DNA of 64,000 nucleotides. It comes from Clostridium sp. (lineage in GTDB: Bacteria; Bacillota; Clostridia; Peptostreptococcales; Peptostreptococcaceae). The position numbers were made by a program, and so were the translations under genes. This document shows positions 18,298 to 28,485 of the stretch, one piece after another. The stretch spans positions 1 to 64,000 of the forward strand of contig JALFMW010000316.1 of NCBI GenBank assembly GCA_022782605.1. The letters run 5' to 3'. How positions within the stretch are numbered: position 1 is the stretch's first letter; every line of letters starts with the position of its first letter. The notes beneath the pieces are model-generated. The model saw nothing but the letters and a program-made list of their open reading frames with translations. It ran no database searches and was not told the DNA's origin.

Positions 18298-19608
18298 CTA
18301 AAGTTGACGCACAGCCAATATGTTTTTAGTTCCATCAGTTGCTATATAACCACCTGACTGACAGTAAGTAACACCATCTATTTTGTTTATTAGTTCTATA
18401 CCTTGTTGACAAAATTGATAGCCAGTACTACCATCTTCGCTATTTAAATCACTAAAGTGTTTATATTGTCTAGTTAATTGATTAGACATAACATAAACAT
18501 CATAATTACATTCTTTAGGATAAATGCAGCATAAATAAGCTCCACCTTCAAAAATATTTTCTACATTTCCACAATCGTAATCTTCTAGTAATTGTGGCTC
18601 CATTTCAATTAATCCGCCTCTAGCTACGGCTTCGTCTATTTCTGCTTTTGACATATTTTCATTTATATCATCTAATACGCTAAATCCATTTCCGCCTATT
18701 TCGTCATAATACATATAACCTATCCACATTTTAGGTTTTGTTATTGATGGATCTTCTTCTTTAGTATCGCATATACATTTAGGTATATTAAATGTTATAG
18801 TTAAATTAGGGTAAGTGCCTTCTGTAGTGACACTAGCATCTTGATCTGATTCTATCATATTAATTGCAAAAGTAAAATTTGGATTCTCTGCGTTTACTCC
18901 GTCTACTCCATCTTTTCCAGCAGGGCCAGGAGTAAGTTCTATTAAATCTATTTGTTCTTGCACATATGCTTTAGTGGCAAATTTATTCATGTCTATTATT
19001 TCTCCGCCAGATTCACCTTTTTGTGCTAAAGCATCTTCTATTCTTGTTTCAACAAATTCTTCGGTAGCTAATCCTTCAATAGAAGGTATTACTGGCTTAT
19101 CTAATAAGTCATTATAAGAACCACTAAAATCAGATTTGTCATCCCAAGTATTCATTCTAACTAAAGTTATTTCATCTAATACAGCTTTATTTATATGTTT
19201 GTGTTCAGAATCCTTTGATGCATACTTTGTATCATGATTATGATTGATAAATGCTTTATTGGCTAACAACGCTCTTAATTCTGTATCATCGTAATTTTCT
19301 AATGTAGCTAATTTTTCTATTTCTTCATCCGGAACAAGAGATTTACCTTCTTCTTTATCAACTTTTTTTTCAAGATCTTCTAGCTTAGCGATTGTATCTG
19401 GATCAATACCTCCACCTAATTGAGCTTGCTCTACATATTGTCTGACATAGTCTTCAGTAGCAAGTTCTTCGGCTTCAAGTTTAGTTAAGTATTTTTCGTC
19501 GATACTTAAGCCATCATTATCTAAGACCAAAGATTCATGAGTTACAGGTAAAAAAGTTTTACCGTTTTTTCTCATAAAGCCTTTATTCATACGCTTCATT
19601 TCATCCAT
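18298..19608 (-). CDS. Tail fiber protein with short collagen-like segment
   Basis: I choose ATG at 19608 (436 aa, MDEMKRMNKGFMRKNGK), because AAGGTGGTGAT lies just upstream. A GTG seven codons earlier (19629) is open but overlaps that ribosome site. Modules in order: KGF...KTFLPVTHESLVL (shared with the 222-aa protein), coiled stretches, HNHDTKYASKDSEHKHI, VLDEI...NTWDDKSDFSGSYND (shared with the 272-aa protein), a single collagen-like TPGPAGKDGVDG, a beta domain, and a Cys-rich C-terminal domain of about 150 residues (ending GGYIATDGTKNILAVRQL) that may be the receptor-binding head. It follows a terminator, so it may be the first gene of its transcript. Confidence 0.8.
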   Translation of the reverse strand: MDEMKRMNKGFMRKNGKTFLPVTHESLVLDNDGLSIDEKYLTKLEAEELATEDYVRQYVEQAQLGGGIDPDTIAKLEDLEKKVDKEEGKSLVPDEEIEKLATLENYDDTELRALLANKAFINHNHDTKYASKDSEHKHINKAVLDEITLVRMNTWDDKSDFSGSYNDLLDKPVIPSIEGLATEEFVETRIEDALAQKGESGGEIIDMNKFATKAYVQEQIDLIELTPGPAGKDGVDGVNAENPNFTFAINMIESDQDASVTTEGTYPNLTITFNIPKCICDTKEEDPSITKPKMWIGYMYYDEIGGNGFSVLDDINENMSKAEIDEAVARGGLIEMEPQLLEDYDCGNVENIFEGGAYLCCIYPKECNYDVYVMSNQLTRQYKHFSDLNSEDGSTGYQFCQQGIELINKIDGVTYCQSGGYIATDGTKNILAVRQL

Positions 19609-19644
19609 CTTTTTAATCACCACCTTCACTATAAATCTATTACA

Positions 19645-19676
19645 TAAAAAATGACACGATATTTAATTCGCGTCAT
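19645..19676 (-). terminator. Intrinsic terminator overlapping the 101-aa gene end
   Basis: On the minus strand ATGACGCG pairs with CGTGTCAT (one G-U pair) around a 10-base loop, followed by TTTTTT with the stem end. The stop codon of the 101-aa gene lies inside the loop. TATTACAT (19638-19645, plus strand) overlaps the T run. Confidence 0.8.
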
Positions 19677-19968
19677 CTTTAAATATACTCATTATTTGTT
19701 GTATTTCTTCTTCATCTATAACTTCATCTAAAGCCCAATCTTTATTAATCCATGGTATCCATTCTTCATTACCCATGTATTTATAATATTTATCTTCGTT
19801 TTCCACATAGCATAGCATTCCGTATTTTAATCTCTTTTCTGGTAAGCTTCTCATTTGATTAGGAGAATTTACGTGATATAATCCACCATATATTGCATTA
19901 CTATCTACTAACCAAAAATCGCCACCATCTTTTTGGGTTATATGACTAATTAAAGGTATACCTTTCAT
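19663..19968 (-). CDS. Small fiber-associated protein
   Basis: A 101-aa protein; GGAGTGATTAG precedes the ATG. The middle, YGMLCYVENEDKYYKYMGNE, is the same module as in the 222-aa protein (ALCYVSDEDKYY). The C-terminal part, IDEEEIQQIMSIF, is a variant of the shared DxEVxxMLDxLF signature. It lies 7 bases after the 600-aa fiber gene and ends in a terminator. Probably an adaptor or cap of the preceding fiber; the enzymatic or binding role is unknown. Confidence 0.65.
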   Translation of the reverse strand: MKGIPLISHITQKDGGDFWLVDSNAIYGGLYHVNSPNQMRSLPEKRLKYGMLCYVENEDKYYKYMGNEEWIPWINKDWALDEVIDEEEIQQIMSIFKDDAN

Positions 19969-19975
19969 TTACTAA

Positions 19976-21778
19976 TCACTCCTCGCTTCTAATGTTTATA
20001 ACAGTTGTTCCTAAGCTATGGTTATCAGATCTCCATATACCATATAATTGTTCTACGTTAAAGTCATTTTCTACTAACACTTCATCTACTCTTTCGAAGC
20101 CTCCATCAATTCCGCCATGATTAAATATAGGATCACCCCAAGAAACAGGAGCACAGAAATAAATATACTTATCTCTAGTAGCTTCAAAAGTTAACTTAAT
20201 ATCGTTAGAAGTAGCTAAAGTTCTTTTTGGTAGTCCTTTTACAAAGCCAGGGTCATATCCATCTGGACTTACACTAACTCCATAATATAAATTATAACCA
20301 AAAGTATATTTACCTTCAGCTTGAGCCTTGCCGCCTTTTTCATCTGTAATGGTTAGCTTAAATACTTTATCTTCATATATAGGCTCTACAAGATATTTTG
20401 TATTACTTGCATCAACAGATACTGATTCTACATCTGTTACTTTAATAGATTGTATAGGAGATGTATTGTCATGAGTCCAAGATAATGTTAATGGAACATC
20501 GACATAGTTTCCAGCTTCTCTTAATCCAAAAGGATCGCTAGCTGTAAAGCTATGTATTTTTGGTTCTTTATATAGTAATTGATCTAATGCTTCTTGTACT
20601 GTATTTACATTACTATCCCCATATGTATATGATACTTGAGACGCATTAAGTGTTACTTCTTTATCTTTAATTGCAAGGTCAGACCAATAAGGCGTATTGT
20701 TTGGCCCCATTGTTAGTACTTGCCCTTCTTTACCGCCTGAAGGATTATCTAATTTATTATTTAATTTTATTTTTAACTCTTCACTTATAGCATCGTCACA
20801 ATCAGTACATGTTGGTATCTTTACAGAAGCGATAGTAACTCCATCACGACTTAATATTAATGTTCCATCTACTATTTCTGCTCCATTAAAGTTTCCTTGT
20901 AACTCTTGAGATAGTTTTTGTGAACTCCATGTATGACTAGCGTCAGTAACGTTGTCGTCAATTATTTTTACGTTTGTAATACTGGAGTCTCCACCACTTA
21001 TGCCGGGACCAATAAATGATTCATCTATTACTTTGGCAACTCTACCAGTATTTAAATCTATATGATATAAAACAGAATTTATAATGAATTCCATTTCACT
21101 ATCATTTTTAGATGATACAAACATATTGTATTTATTTATAGTAGAGTCTGATTGTAAGAAGCGCATGTCTCCATGATCAGTTCTTACACAAAATACCACT
21201 TTGTTGTATTTATTATCTAACTTAGCTTTATATATTGTATACGGATCTAAATCATTTACATATATCTTTATTGTATCTTCATCTTCATATACGCTTGGAT
21301 ATGGTTTAATTAATACGTTTTGATCAACATATAATTTAGTTGCTACTTCTTGTGCATCTTCTGGTTTTTCTCCACCAATAAGTACAGCACTTCTAAACCA
21401 ACCTCTACCTTGCCAATCTAAAGTATATATATTCTTTGGAACTTCTTTATCTCCGCCACCTACAATATGAGCATATATGTCATTAGAATCTGATTCATTA
21501 AACTTACCATGTACTAATTGATATTCAGAGTATGCTCTAGTACCTTCGCCAAGAGCTACTGCACTATTAGCTTTATAGTCAACTTCATTATTAGAACCTA
21601 TAGCTGCTGAATGAGGAGCCTCTGCTGTATTGTTAATACCAGATGTAAAACTGTTTTCTCCTATATTATGTCCTTGGGCACGAGATCCAATTGTTAAACT
21701 TTTTTTAACGTTTATATTTTCTGTATTATTTAAATACTTATATATATAATTTTGTATTGAAGTATCAAAACTACTCAT
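19976..21778 (-). CDS. Tail fiber with trimeric-adhesin (YadA-like) head repeats
   Basis: A 600-aa protein. Residues about 20-90 contain head repeats of the trimeric autotransporter type (GSRAQGHNIGENSFTSG, AAIGSNNEV, NSAVALGEGT). They are followed by a linker typical of phage fibers (IVGGGDKEVPKNIYTLDWQG, GGEKPEDAQEVATKLYVDQN). Middle domains include a segment VKIIDDNVTDASHTWSSQKL and an Ig-like domain near 405-470. A C-terminal domain (about 485-600) has YYGVSVSPDGYDPG and a Trp-rich end. AAGAGGTG precedes the ATG. It is likely a homotrimeric fiber; the C-terminal domain is a candidate receptor-binding tip. It follows the 135-aa baseplate-type protein by 12 bases and marks the start of the fiber array. 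Confidence 0.8.
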   Translation of the reverse strand: MSSFDTSIQNYIYKYLNNTENINVKKSLTIGSRAQGHNIGENSFTSGINNTAEAPHSAAIGSNNEVDYKANSAVALGEGTRAYSEYQLVHGKFNESDSNDIYAHIVGGGDKEVPKNIYTLDWQGRGWFRSAVLIGGEKPEDAQEVATKLYVDQNVLIKPYPSVYEDEDTIKIYVNDLDPYTIYKAKLDNKYNKVVFCVRTDHGDMRFLQSDSTINKYNMFVSSKNDSEMEFIINSVLYHIDLNTGRVAKVIDESFIGPGISGGDSSITNVKIIDDNVTDASHTWSSQKLSQELQGNFNGAEIVDGTLILSRDGVTIASVKIPTCTDCDDAISEELKIKLNNKLDNPSGGKEGQVLTMGPNNTPYWSDLAIKDKEVTLNASQVSYTYGDSNVNTVQEALDQLLYKEPKIHSFTASDPFGLREAGNYVDVPLTLSWTHDNTSPIQSIKVTDVESVSVDASNTKYLVEPIYEDKVFKLTITDEKGGKAQAEGKYTFGYNLYYGVSVSPDGYDPGFVKGLPKRTLATSNDIKLTFEATRDKYIYFCAPVSWGDPIFNHGGIDGGFERVDEVLVENDFNVEQLYGIWRSDNHSLGTTVINIRSEE

Positions 21779-21790
21779 TTATAACACCTC

Positions 21791-22198
21791 TTAATAGTCC
21801 AAATAAAATACAAGAGATTTTAATTCTGATTTCATATTCTCAGGTATTGGTCCTATTTTTATTTCTATTTCTTTATATGTGCCACCAGCATCTCCGTATA
21901 GAGTTCCTAAGTCAAATATAGCTCTATCTATATTTATAGTTGGTTTCTTATAATCATTTGTTCCTGGTATACGCATTTCTATTAAGTTAAGCAAAAAGTT
22001 ATCTTCATACTTTTTAAAAGATAAAACTAATTTAGCATCTATTACATCATCTACATCATTAAGTCCTCGATAATTATTCCATACTTGTATTCTACGAATA
22101 ATTACGTCTCCAGCAGTATAAGCTCCATCTGCCATATATGTATTGTATTGAATAAAGTTTTCATCTTCGTAAACCATCCAAGATATTTTAGCACTCAT
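21791..22198 (-). CDS. Small virion structural protein, beta-sandwich type
   Basis: A 135-aa protein starting at ATG 22198, two bases after the stop of the 858-aa gene. The pattern of alternating hydrophobic strands (DAKLVLSFKKYEDNFLLNL, then IDRAIFDLGTLYGDAGG, and EIKIGPIPENM) suggests a compact beta-sandwich such as those linking fibers to baseplates. No enzyme motif is visible. Position between the large baseplate proteins and the fibers suggests a connector. Not recognised as a named family. Confidence 0.6.
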   Translation of the reverse strand: MSAKISWMVYEDENFIQYNTYMADGAYTAGDVIIRRIQVWNNYRGLNDVDDVIDAKLVLSFKKYEDNFLLNLIEMRIPGTNDYKKPTINIDRAIFDLGTLYGDAGGTYKEIEIKIGPIPENMKSELKSLVFYLDY

Positions 22199-22200
22199 AT

Positions 22201-24777
22201 TTATCTACCATCCCTTCCGAACTTGATTCCTCTAATTATAATCTTATCGTCAGTTTTTATATTAGATAATGCTTTATCAGTTAATTTCAAATATACATTA
22301 ACAGTACCTATAGTACTAGTTTCTTGTATTAATACATAATCTTCATCAGGTAGTAGCATTCTATCTATATTACCATTAGCTACATCTCTCCACCATATTA
22401 ATACGAAATCTTCAGTTCGTAAGTAATTACTAACATCATATCCTAAAACAGAATAAGAACCAAAAGTTATTACATGATATATATGATCTAAAGATTGAGG
22501 AACTCTTTTAACAAAGCTAGGAGCTAAATTATCTTCTGATATAATAGAACTAGTAGTAAGATAAGAATCTAATTTACCTATGCCGCTACCTGTTACTATA
22601 GATACTTCTTTTTTAATATCTTCAATAGCAGCTTCTGTATTCTGACAAAACTCTAGTGTTGAATTGTATAATGTTTCTACTTTTGCATCACATGTTTCTT
22701 GTCTTGTCTCTAGCTCATTTACTAGACTGTTAATATGATCATATGAGAAGAAATTGCTAGTTATACGATAGCTTATTACGTCTCCAATATGCAATGGCTT
22801 ATTAATAGTAAATTGACGAGTTACAGATCCTCTTAATCTAAGTAGTCCAGATACTTCTTTATTGTAATATGCATCACCATCAAAAATTCCATTCTCTGGA
22901 TCCAATGTAGGTAAGTCTAGATCTGTACCTTCTGTATAGTCGATATCTTTAACAGCTTTTATTCCGTTTATATATACTTCTAATTGATTTTCATTATATC
23001 TATAAAATGCATCATTACTTATTTCTATAACGTTAGTTACATTATTATTTAATACAATAGAATCTTCATATATATATACAGCACTACGTTGTAATTTACG
23101 AGAACTATTAGCAGATGATACTGCACGGTCAATATTAATTTCTACATATAGTTCATCTTCGTATTTTATGTTGCCGCTATTATCAACTATCTCTTCGTTA
23201 AATATGCTATCCAATGGTTCATTAAGCATTATGCCTATACCTAAGTTATCATATAAACCATCCATTGTAGATAAGCGTCCTTCAGTCCATCCGAACTTAT
23301 CACTTATAGCTTGTTGAACGCTTAAAGGTAACGTAGGAATCATTTCTATACTTATTTCAGTAAACTGATCTCTATGTAATGGCATTTGATTTATAATAAC
23401 GCTAACTTCATTTCTATTTGGAGAAAAGAATAAAGCCTTATCAGTTTCTGCATCAAATATAAAATATGAATATTTATAAGGATATCCATCTTCATCTTTT
23501 CCTAAAGCTAATGCTTGAGGTGAAGACCAATAATTATTATTTTTCCATAACGAATCTTTACCGAATACTTTACATTCTTTAGTATTAGCATAAGTCTCTT
23601 TGTTAATAGGAATCCATCTATATCCTGATTCATTAAATGTAATTGTATATGTTAATACGTCTCCTGCAGATACTGGAGTATATACTCTAAACTTATCTGA
23701 ATAAGTATTACGTGGTATAACTTGTATAGAAGCAGGCATATCTCCGAACAATTCATCAAATTCACTATCCTGCATTTCTATTGAATTTAAATATACTTTT
23801 AATTGTTTTCCATTTACTTTATAGTCTATTGCTGTTTCGAAATCATTAAAGCCATCAAAGTTTCTATCTTGAGTTATTTCTATAGTACGTTTATAAGTAT
23901 AACTATCTACTGCTTGCCATACATAAAGAGTATCTCTATCTAACCATAGTTGATTAGGTTTAGGATCTAATGGCTCTTCTGTTGCTATTAAATGTAAGTC
24001 ATTAAAAGGAGTACCACATATATATAATGTTCCATCTGTAGCTGTATATATATTACGAGAGCTTCTTAGGTCTTTTTTAATAGTTATATAAGCATGTGGT
24101 GTATCATTAGGGCTTTCCATATATTCATTTTCTATTTGTATAAAAGCTATAAGATAATTGTACTTGTCAGGAATTATAGCAGAAGGAGTAGTAGATGTTA
24201 TACTAGAAGATTTAACACTTATTTTATTATTAGTATCTATATATACAGTATCTATACGTTTAGCAGTACTATAATATTCTACTTTAACATTTCTTTTCGT
24301 TAATCCAGTAAGAGATAATGTTTTACCACTTACAGCTTTTACTCTTATGTAATCATCTGTAGAAGTAGAGTTTTGATATAAAATATTTATTCCACAATAT
24401 AATGGAGCTAATGAATCACCATATTGTACTGGACACATTCTATTAACCATATATGGCACTTCTTTAAGTTGCACCTGGTTATTAATATCTGCACTTAGAT
24501 ATTCTAATTGCTTAGATAGTTTAGGTCTTTCAATATCTATTATTTGATCTTCTATAAATATTTCGTTTCCGTTTTTATCAACTATAGATGCAGCAGACAC
24601 TCTAATAGCAAATTGAGATTCATTTACTATTGGGGTTATTTCTAACCCTGATGCTATACCAGGACCACCAATACTTAAACGTTCTCTGCTTATTTCGTCA
24701 TTTAAGAACTCAAAGTTTTCTTGTATTTCTTCACTTCTTATTCCATCAGAAAAATCTATAATATGAAGTTTAGACAT
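22201..24777 (-). CDS. Baseplate/fiber-attachment protein (858 aa)
   Basis: The ATG shares its A with the TAA stop of the preceding gene, so translation is probably coupled; AAGGAGGATGACG precedes it. The N terminus (SDGIRSEEIQENFEFLNDEI, then LSIGGPGIASGLEITP) resembles a family of baseplate or fiber-base proteins in large Firmicute phages in which a helix precedes a conserved GG-GIASG turn. The rest is a series of beta domains, a coiled segment near residues 680-715 (ELETRQETCDAKVETLYNS), and a beta C terminus. Probably the platform from which fibers project. No catalytic motif seen. Assignment to baseplate is from context and the N-terminal motif. Confidence 0.65.
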   Translation of the reverse strand: MSKLHIIDFSDGIRSEEIQENFEFLNDEISRERLSIGGPGIASGLEITPIVNESQFAIRVSAASIVDKNGNEIFIEDQIIDIERPKLSKQLEYLSADINNQVQLKEVPYMVNRMCPVQYGDSLAPLYCGINILYQNSTSTDDYIRVKAVSGKTLSLTGLTKRNVKVEYYSTAKRIDTVYIDTNNKISVKSSSITSTTPSAIIPDKYNYLIAFIQIENEYMESPNDTPHAYITIKKDLRSSRNIYTATDGTLYICGTPFNDLHLIATEEPLDPKPNQLWLDRDTLYVWQAVDSYTYKRTIEITQDRNFDGFNDFETAIDYKVNGKQLKVYLNSIEMQDSEFDELFGDMPASIQVIPRNTYSDKFRVYTPVSAGDVLTYTITFNESGYRWIPINKETYANTKECKVFGKDSLWKNNNYWSSPQALALGKDEDGYPYKYSYFIFDAETDKALFFSPNRNEVSVIINQMPLHRDQFTEISIEMIPTLPLSVQQAISDKFGWTEGRLSTMDGLYDNLGIGIMLNEPLDSIFNEEIVDNSGNIKYEDELYVEINIDRAVSSANSSRKLQRSAVYIYEDSIVLNNNVTNVIEISNDAFYRYNENQLEVYINGIKAVKDIDYTEGTDLDLPTLDPENGIFDGDAYYNKEVSGLLRLRGSVTRQFTINKPLHIGDVISYRITSNFFSYDHINSLVNELETRQETCDAKVETLYNSTLEFCQNTEAAIEDIKKEVSIVTGSGIGKLDSYLTTSSIISEDNLAPSFVKRVPQSLDHIYHVITFGSYSVLGYDVSNYLRTEDFVLIWWRDVANGNIDRMLLPDEDYVLIQETSTIGTVNVYLKLTDKALSNIKTDDKIIIRGIKFGRDGR

Positions 24778-26615
24778 TAATTATCGTCATCCTCCTTATC
24801 TTCAAAAAATACAGCAATATAGTCTTCTGCTGTTTTATATTTATCTAATGCTTTTTGTATGTATTCCTCATAAGGTTTATACTTAGTTGGCATAGTTAAT
24901 ACTAATGTTCCTGCTATTCTATAAGGTCGTCCATTAATGTGTCCTATATCAACTAATTCAAAATCATCCTCTTCTTCTTCAGATAATCCTCCACCTAATT
25001 GTCTCATATCATACACTTCAATAGCATCATCTGTTTGCTGAACTAATATATTAAACAATTTATATAGATTAGGTTTATCTTCATAATCTTCAGCATAACA
25101 ATATGTTATCATAGAATTATCTTTATTATAAAATACGGTATATTCCGCTTCTCTAATTCTTTGTATTAATTCTCCATCTGTCTTTATAAAGGATATCTTT
25201 AATGTAGTATCAGTTTGTTTATTGATTTTGTATTTACTTGATTTAAAATTATATAATTTGATTATTAAATCTGTATCTGATTCTACCATCATTATTTTAT
25301 TAGTAATATCTTGTTCTATTAAGTAGTAAAGCTTATCTATATAATAGATGCTGCCATTACAATAAATACTCTTCCAACCCTCTGGTTTGTTAGGTTCTGT
25401 ATATCCATTTAGTTTTCCGTCTATAACGAATACAGGCTTACCATTATTCTGACCTATGCATTTAATAGATCCTGCAGTTTCCAAACCCGCATCTAATGCC
25501 GTATCATCAACTATATCTATATTTATTAAATTATAGGATCCTTGAGAATCAAATTGAGAAGAAATACTTTTCTTAGATATAAAGCTACTCTTTGTAGTAT
25601 ATACGTTATTAGTAACTTCATAATTTGGAAGCGAGTATGTGATCCATTCTTCATTATAATCTGTAGACATGTATGTATTACAGTAAACATACATCATAAT
25701 CTCGTACATAAATTTCTCATATGTATTCATATCATCAAATATAGTATAAGAAGTTATAACTATAAAACCTTGATTGGTATATTCTAATATTAAAGCTGGT
25801 ACTAAATTAGTATCAAATATATTATGTACCGTAACTCCTGTAGGTGTACTTATTGTATTTAAATCAAAATAATACTTTGTATCAATTACAGCATTCTCAC
25901 TTATAATTGGATTCTTTATACGAAATGTATGCGGAGTAGTTGCTGTTAGTACTTTATATGTTTCGTTAAGTGCTACTGCGTCTTCACACCCAAACCATAT
26001 ATTAGTATGTTTACTAAGATAATCATCTATCCTTATTTCTCTAACATTGTTTACATCAAAGTGTTTACAGTTATGAGACTTTATAAATATAATATCAGTT
26101 TCATCTGATAATTCAAATGTATTATGAGTTTTATCGTTACTATTTATTTTGATATTGCTATATACATACATGTCTCTTTCTGAAGGGTTCATAAAAGTAT
26201 TGATTAAATTTCTATTAAGTGTGTTATCATATTCATAGCCTATTTTTATGTTGTATGTATTAGAAATATTATAGTCATAATTCTTTTTAACTGTGGCTTT
26301 CCATAAAAATTTTTTAGGAGAAAACTTTATAGTATTAGAAGGATAAAACATATATCCATTATTAGTAGATACAAATAGATTGTTTTTACTTACTTCTTCT
26401 TCGAATTCATTAAATAGTAAAAAGTCTTTATTTTCAAACTTCTGTTCAGGATATAATATAGATTTACTAGTAGTTGAAAAGCTTGGTTCTACTATTTTAC
26501 TTATATCGTATTTTGTATAATCAACACTTACATATGCCAATGGTATATTTAAATCTGTATCTATTTTAGAAGTAGGTATTGATTTTATTTTATGTTTACT
26601 AGGATATATTCTCAT
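24777..26615 (-). CDS. Virion structural protein, baseplate region (612 aa)
   Basis: A very strong TTAGGAGGTG lies before ATG 26615. The sequence is rich in Asn, Asp, Tyr and Ile, with alternating beta patterns throughout and no recognisable enzyme motif. Near the C terminus an acidic linker (GGGLSEEEEDDFELVDIG) leads into HINGRPYRIAGTLVLTMP and a helical, acidic end. The gene lies between the 619-aa protein and the 858-aa protein and overlaps the latter by one base, so the three are likely made together and may form one baseplate arm. Family not recognised. Confidence 0.6.
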   Translation of the reverse strand: MRIYPSKHKIKSIPTSKIDTDLNIPLAYVSVDYTKYDISKIVEPSFSTTSKSILYPEQKFENKDFLLFNEFEEEVSKNNLFVSTNNGYMFYPSNTIKFSPKKFLWKATVKKNYDYNISNTYNIKIGYEYDNTLNRNLINTFMNPSERDMYVYSNIKINSNDKTHNTFELSDETDIIFIKSHNCKHFDVNNVREIRIDDYLSKHTNIWFGCEDAVALNETYKVLTATTPHTFRIKNPIISENAVIDTKYYFDLNTISTPTGVTVHNIFDTNLVPALILEYTNQGFIVITSYTIFDDMNTYEKFMYEIMMYVYCNTYMSTDYNEEWITYSLPNYEVTNNVYTTKSSFISKKSISSQFDSQGSYNLINIDIVDDTALDAGLETAGSIKCIGQNNGKPVFVIDGKLNGYTEPNKPEGWKSIYCNGSIYYIDKLYYLIEQDITNKIMMVESDTDLIIKLYNFKSSKYKINKQTDTTLKISFIKTDGELIQRIREAEYTVFYNKDNSMITYCYAEDYEDKPNLYKLFNILVQQTDDAIEVYDMRQLGGGLSEEEEDDFELVDIGHINGRPYRIAGTLVLTMPTKYKPYEEYIQKALDKYKTAEDYIAVFFEDKEDDDN

Positions 26616-26625
26616 TTAGCACCTC

Positions 26626-28485
26626 CTAACTACCTATAACTATATAACAATTTTCAGAAGGAATTATTTTACTATCTACATATTTTTGTTCATTTATATA
26701 TTCATATCTTCCTATTGTGTTTTCTATATTGTCATATAATATACTAATCTTTTCGTTTGTTGTAGATATATCTACCGAATATGACTGTCTACTATAATCA
26801 TAATTTATAGCATATGAATCATTTTTAAAATAATCAACTATTATATATTTATATTCGCTCAAATCACTATTAAATATTATCTCTCCAATATCTCTATAAA
26901 CTACTACTCCAAATTCATCATATTCATCTTCCGTTACTATCATATATTGACCACGTACGCATAGATCTATAGTATCCATTATTGTGTCTGGGCCTTTATC
27001 TGGAATATGATATATTTTATCTAAATCAAAATCTGCGTCTTTATCTATTAAGTAGATCTTAATACTACCCTTTTCTTGTAGCGGCACCTTTTCTAAAACA
27101 ATACGACGTTTAGCTTTAAAGTATTCTCGTTCTACATTTGTAAAGTAGTAATATGGTCCATGTTCTTTTTCTATTATTCTATAACTAGAAGATAAATCTA
27201 AAGGTCTAGATTTCTCGTCTTCTCTTTCTCTGTCTAATACAACTATAGGAGACTTAATTAATCCTGGAACATATTTAGTTATCTCATTATGTACTCCAAA
27301 ATAAAACTCGTTATTATTTAAGTCTATTAATTTTAATGAAGTAATGTAACCATTAACATTATTAAACACAGTTAGAAACGAAGATAGCTTAGCAGAAGCA
27401 CTCCAACGTTTAATATTGTTCTTATCATATACACTTATTTCTCCAGATTTATATACATATTTATATTCTACATTTTCAGATATAGACATATCATATAAAC
27501 CATACGATTGATTATTAATATTAACTATACTATAATCTTCTGGTGAATAATGATCTATACCAGGAGTGTTTTCTATATAACCTATAAATTCAAAATAAGA
27601 TAAATCATTTAATAAGAACTTTACATAGCTTCCGTATATACTTTTATTTTCACCATCAATTATTGAAGTACGTAAATACTTACTATCTGACTCTGTAGTT
27701 ATATATATGTTTGATATAGTGCCAATAGTTCCAACAAACTTTAAGGACACATTTGATGCTTCTGGTAAAGTAAATGTATTGTTTGTGTTTAATAGATTCT
27801 TTTCATTATCAGACATTCTTTCATCTTCTGAAATAAATATATATGGTTTTATGTCTGAGTCTTTACTTTTATCAAATTTTAAATAATAACTTCCTCTACT
27901 AAGTCTAATATTTAATTGTTCGATTTCTGCGTTATTGTTGCAGCCTTCAAGAGTAAAGCTATCTCTATTAAATGATACATAACCACCTTCTGTATTTACC
28001 ATATTGACATTCCATCCATATGGAATAGAAGATGCTATATTAATAGATTTAATTACATTATCTTTATTAGAATAATATCCTAATATATAATTATTCATCT
28101 CTGTTTTTAGTACTATATTTTTTAATTCTAATTCTCCTATGTTAAAAGTATAAGCATTGTTTCTTTTAGATATTTTAAATATAATATCTTGTTTATACGG
28201 TCTAGCAGGAGATGCAGAAGTAGAAAATAAAATAGAAATATTATTATTAATATCTTTTTCTATTATTTCGAATGTTCCTGATCCAAGTTTAAAAATTAAT
28301 GTTTTACTATTTATAATAGAATTGCCCTCATTATCAATGAGAGCAACTCCAAAGCCTGGATTTGCGTAATCTATTTTCAAAGTAATATCGATATCGCCAG
28401 AATATAAATAATCATCATATAGAATATCTTGTTCATAAAATTCGATTCCATTATTAACATTTATTCTACTATTGTATTGAATCAT
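26626..28485 (-). CDS. Virion structural protein, baseplate region (619 aa)
   Basis: ATG 28485 directly abuts the stop of the 1725-aa wedge gene; TTGAGGTGATAAG lies upstream inside that gene's end. Repeated beta segments suggest several jelly-roll-like domains, for example NIELSRGSYYLKF-type strands, KFLLNDLSYFEFIGYI, and a late block with RRIVLEKVPLQEKGSIKIYL. This last block resembles the 'tail spike base' beta domains of large baseplate proteins, but I cannot name a family. No signal peptide, membrane segment or catalytic residues are evident. Probably a peripheral baseplate or long side component co-translated with the wedge protein. Confidence 0.6.
   Translation of the reverse strand: MIQYNSRINVNNGIEFYEQDILYDDYLYSGDIDITLKIDYANPGFGVALIDNEGNSIINSKTLIFKLGSGTFEIIEKDINNNISILFSTSASPARPYKQDIIFKISKRNNAYTFNIGELELKNIVLKTEMNNYILGYYSNKDNVIKSINIASSIPYGWNVNMVNTEGGYVSFNRDSFTLEGCNNNAEIEQLNIRLSRGSYYLKFDKSKDSDIKPYIFISEDERMSDNEKNLLNTNNTFTLPEASNVSLKFVGTIGTISNIYITTESDSKYLRTSIIDGENKSIYGSYVKFLLNDLSYFEFIGYIENTPGIDHYSPEDYSIVNINNQSYGLYDMSISENVEYKYVYKSGEISVYDKNNIKRWSASAKLSSFLTVFNNVNGYITSLKLIDLNNNEFYFGVHNEITKYVPGLIKSPIVVLDREREDEKSRPLDLSSSYRIIEKEHGPYYYFTNVEREYFKAKRRIVLEKVPLQEKGSIKIYLIDKDADFDLDKIYHIPDKGPDTIMDTIDLCVRGQYMIVTEDEYDEFGVVVYRDIGEIIFNSDLSEYKYIIVDYFKNDSYAINYDYSRQSYSVDISTTNEKISILYDNIENTIGRYEYINEQKYVDSKIIPSENCYIVIGS

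Noticed and set aside
1-20000. Diversity-generating retroelement acting on the fibers
   Set aside because: No reverse transcriptase frame, template repeat or adenine-biased variable repeat could be seen in the window.
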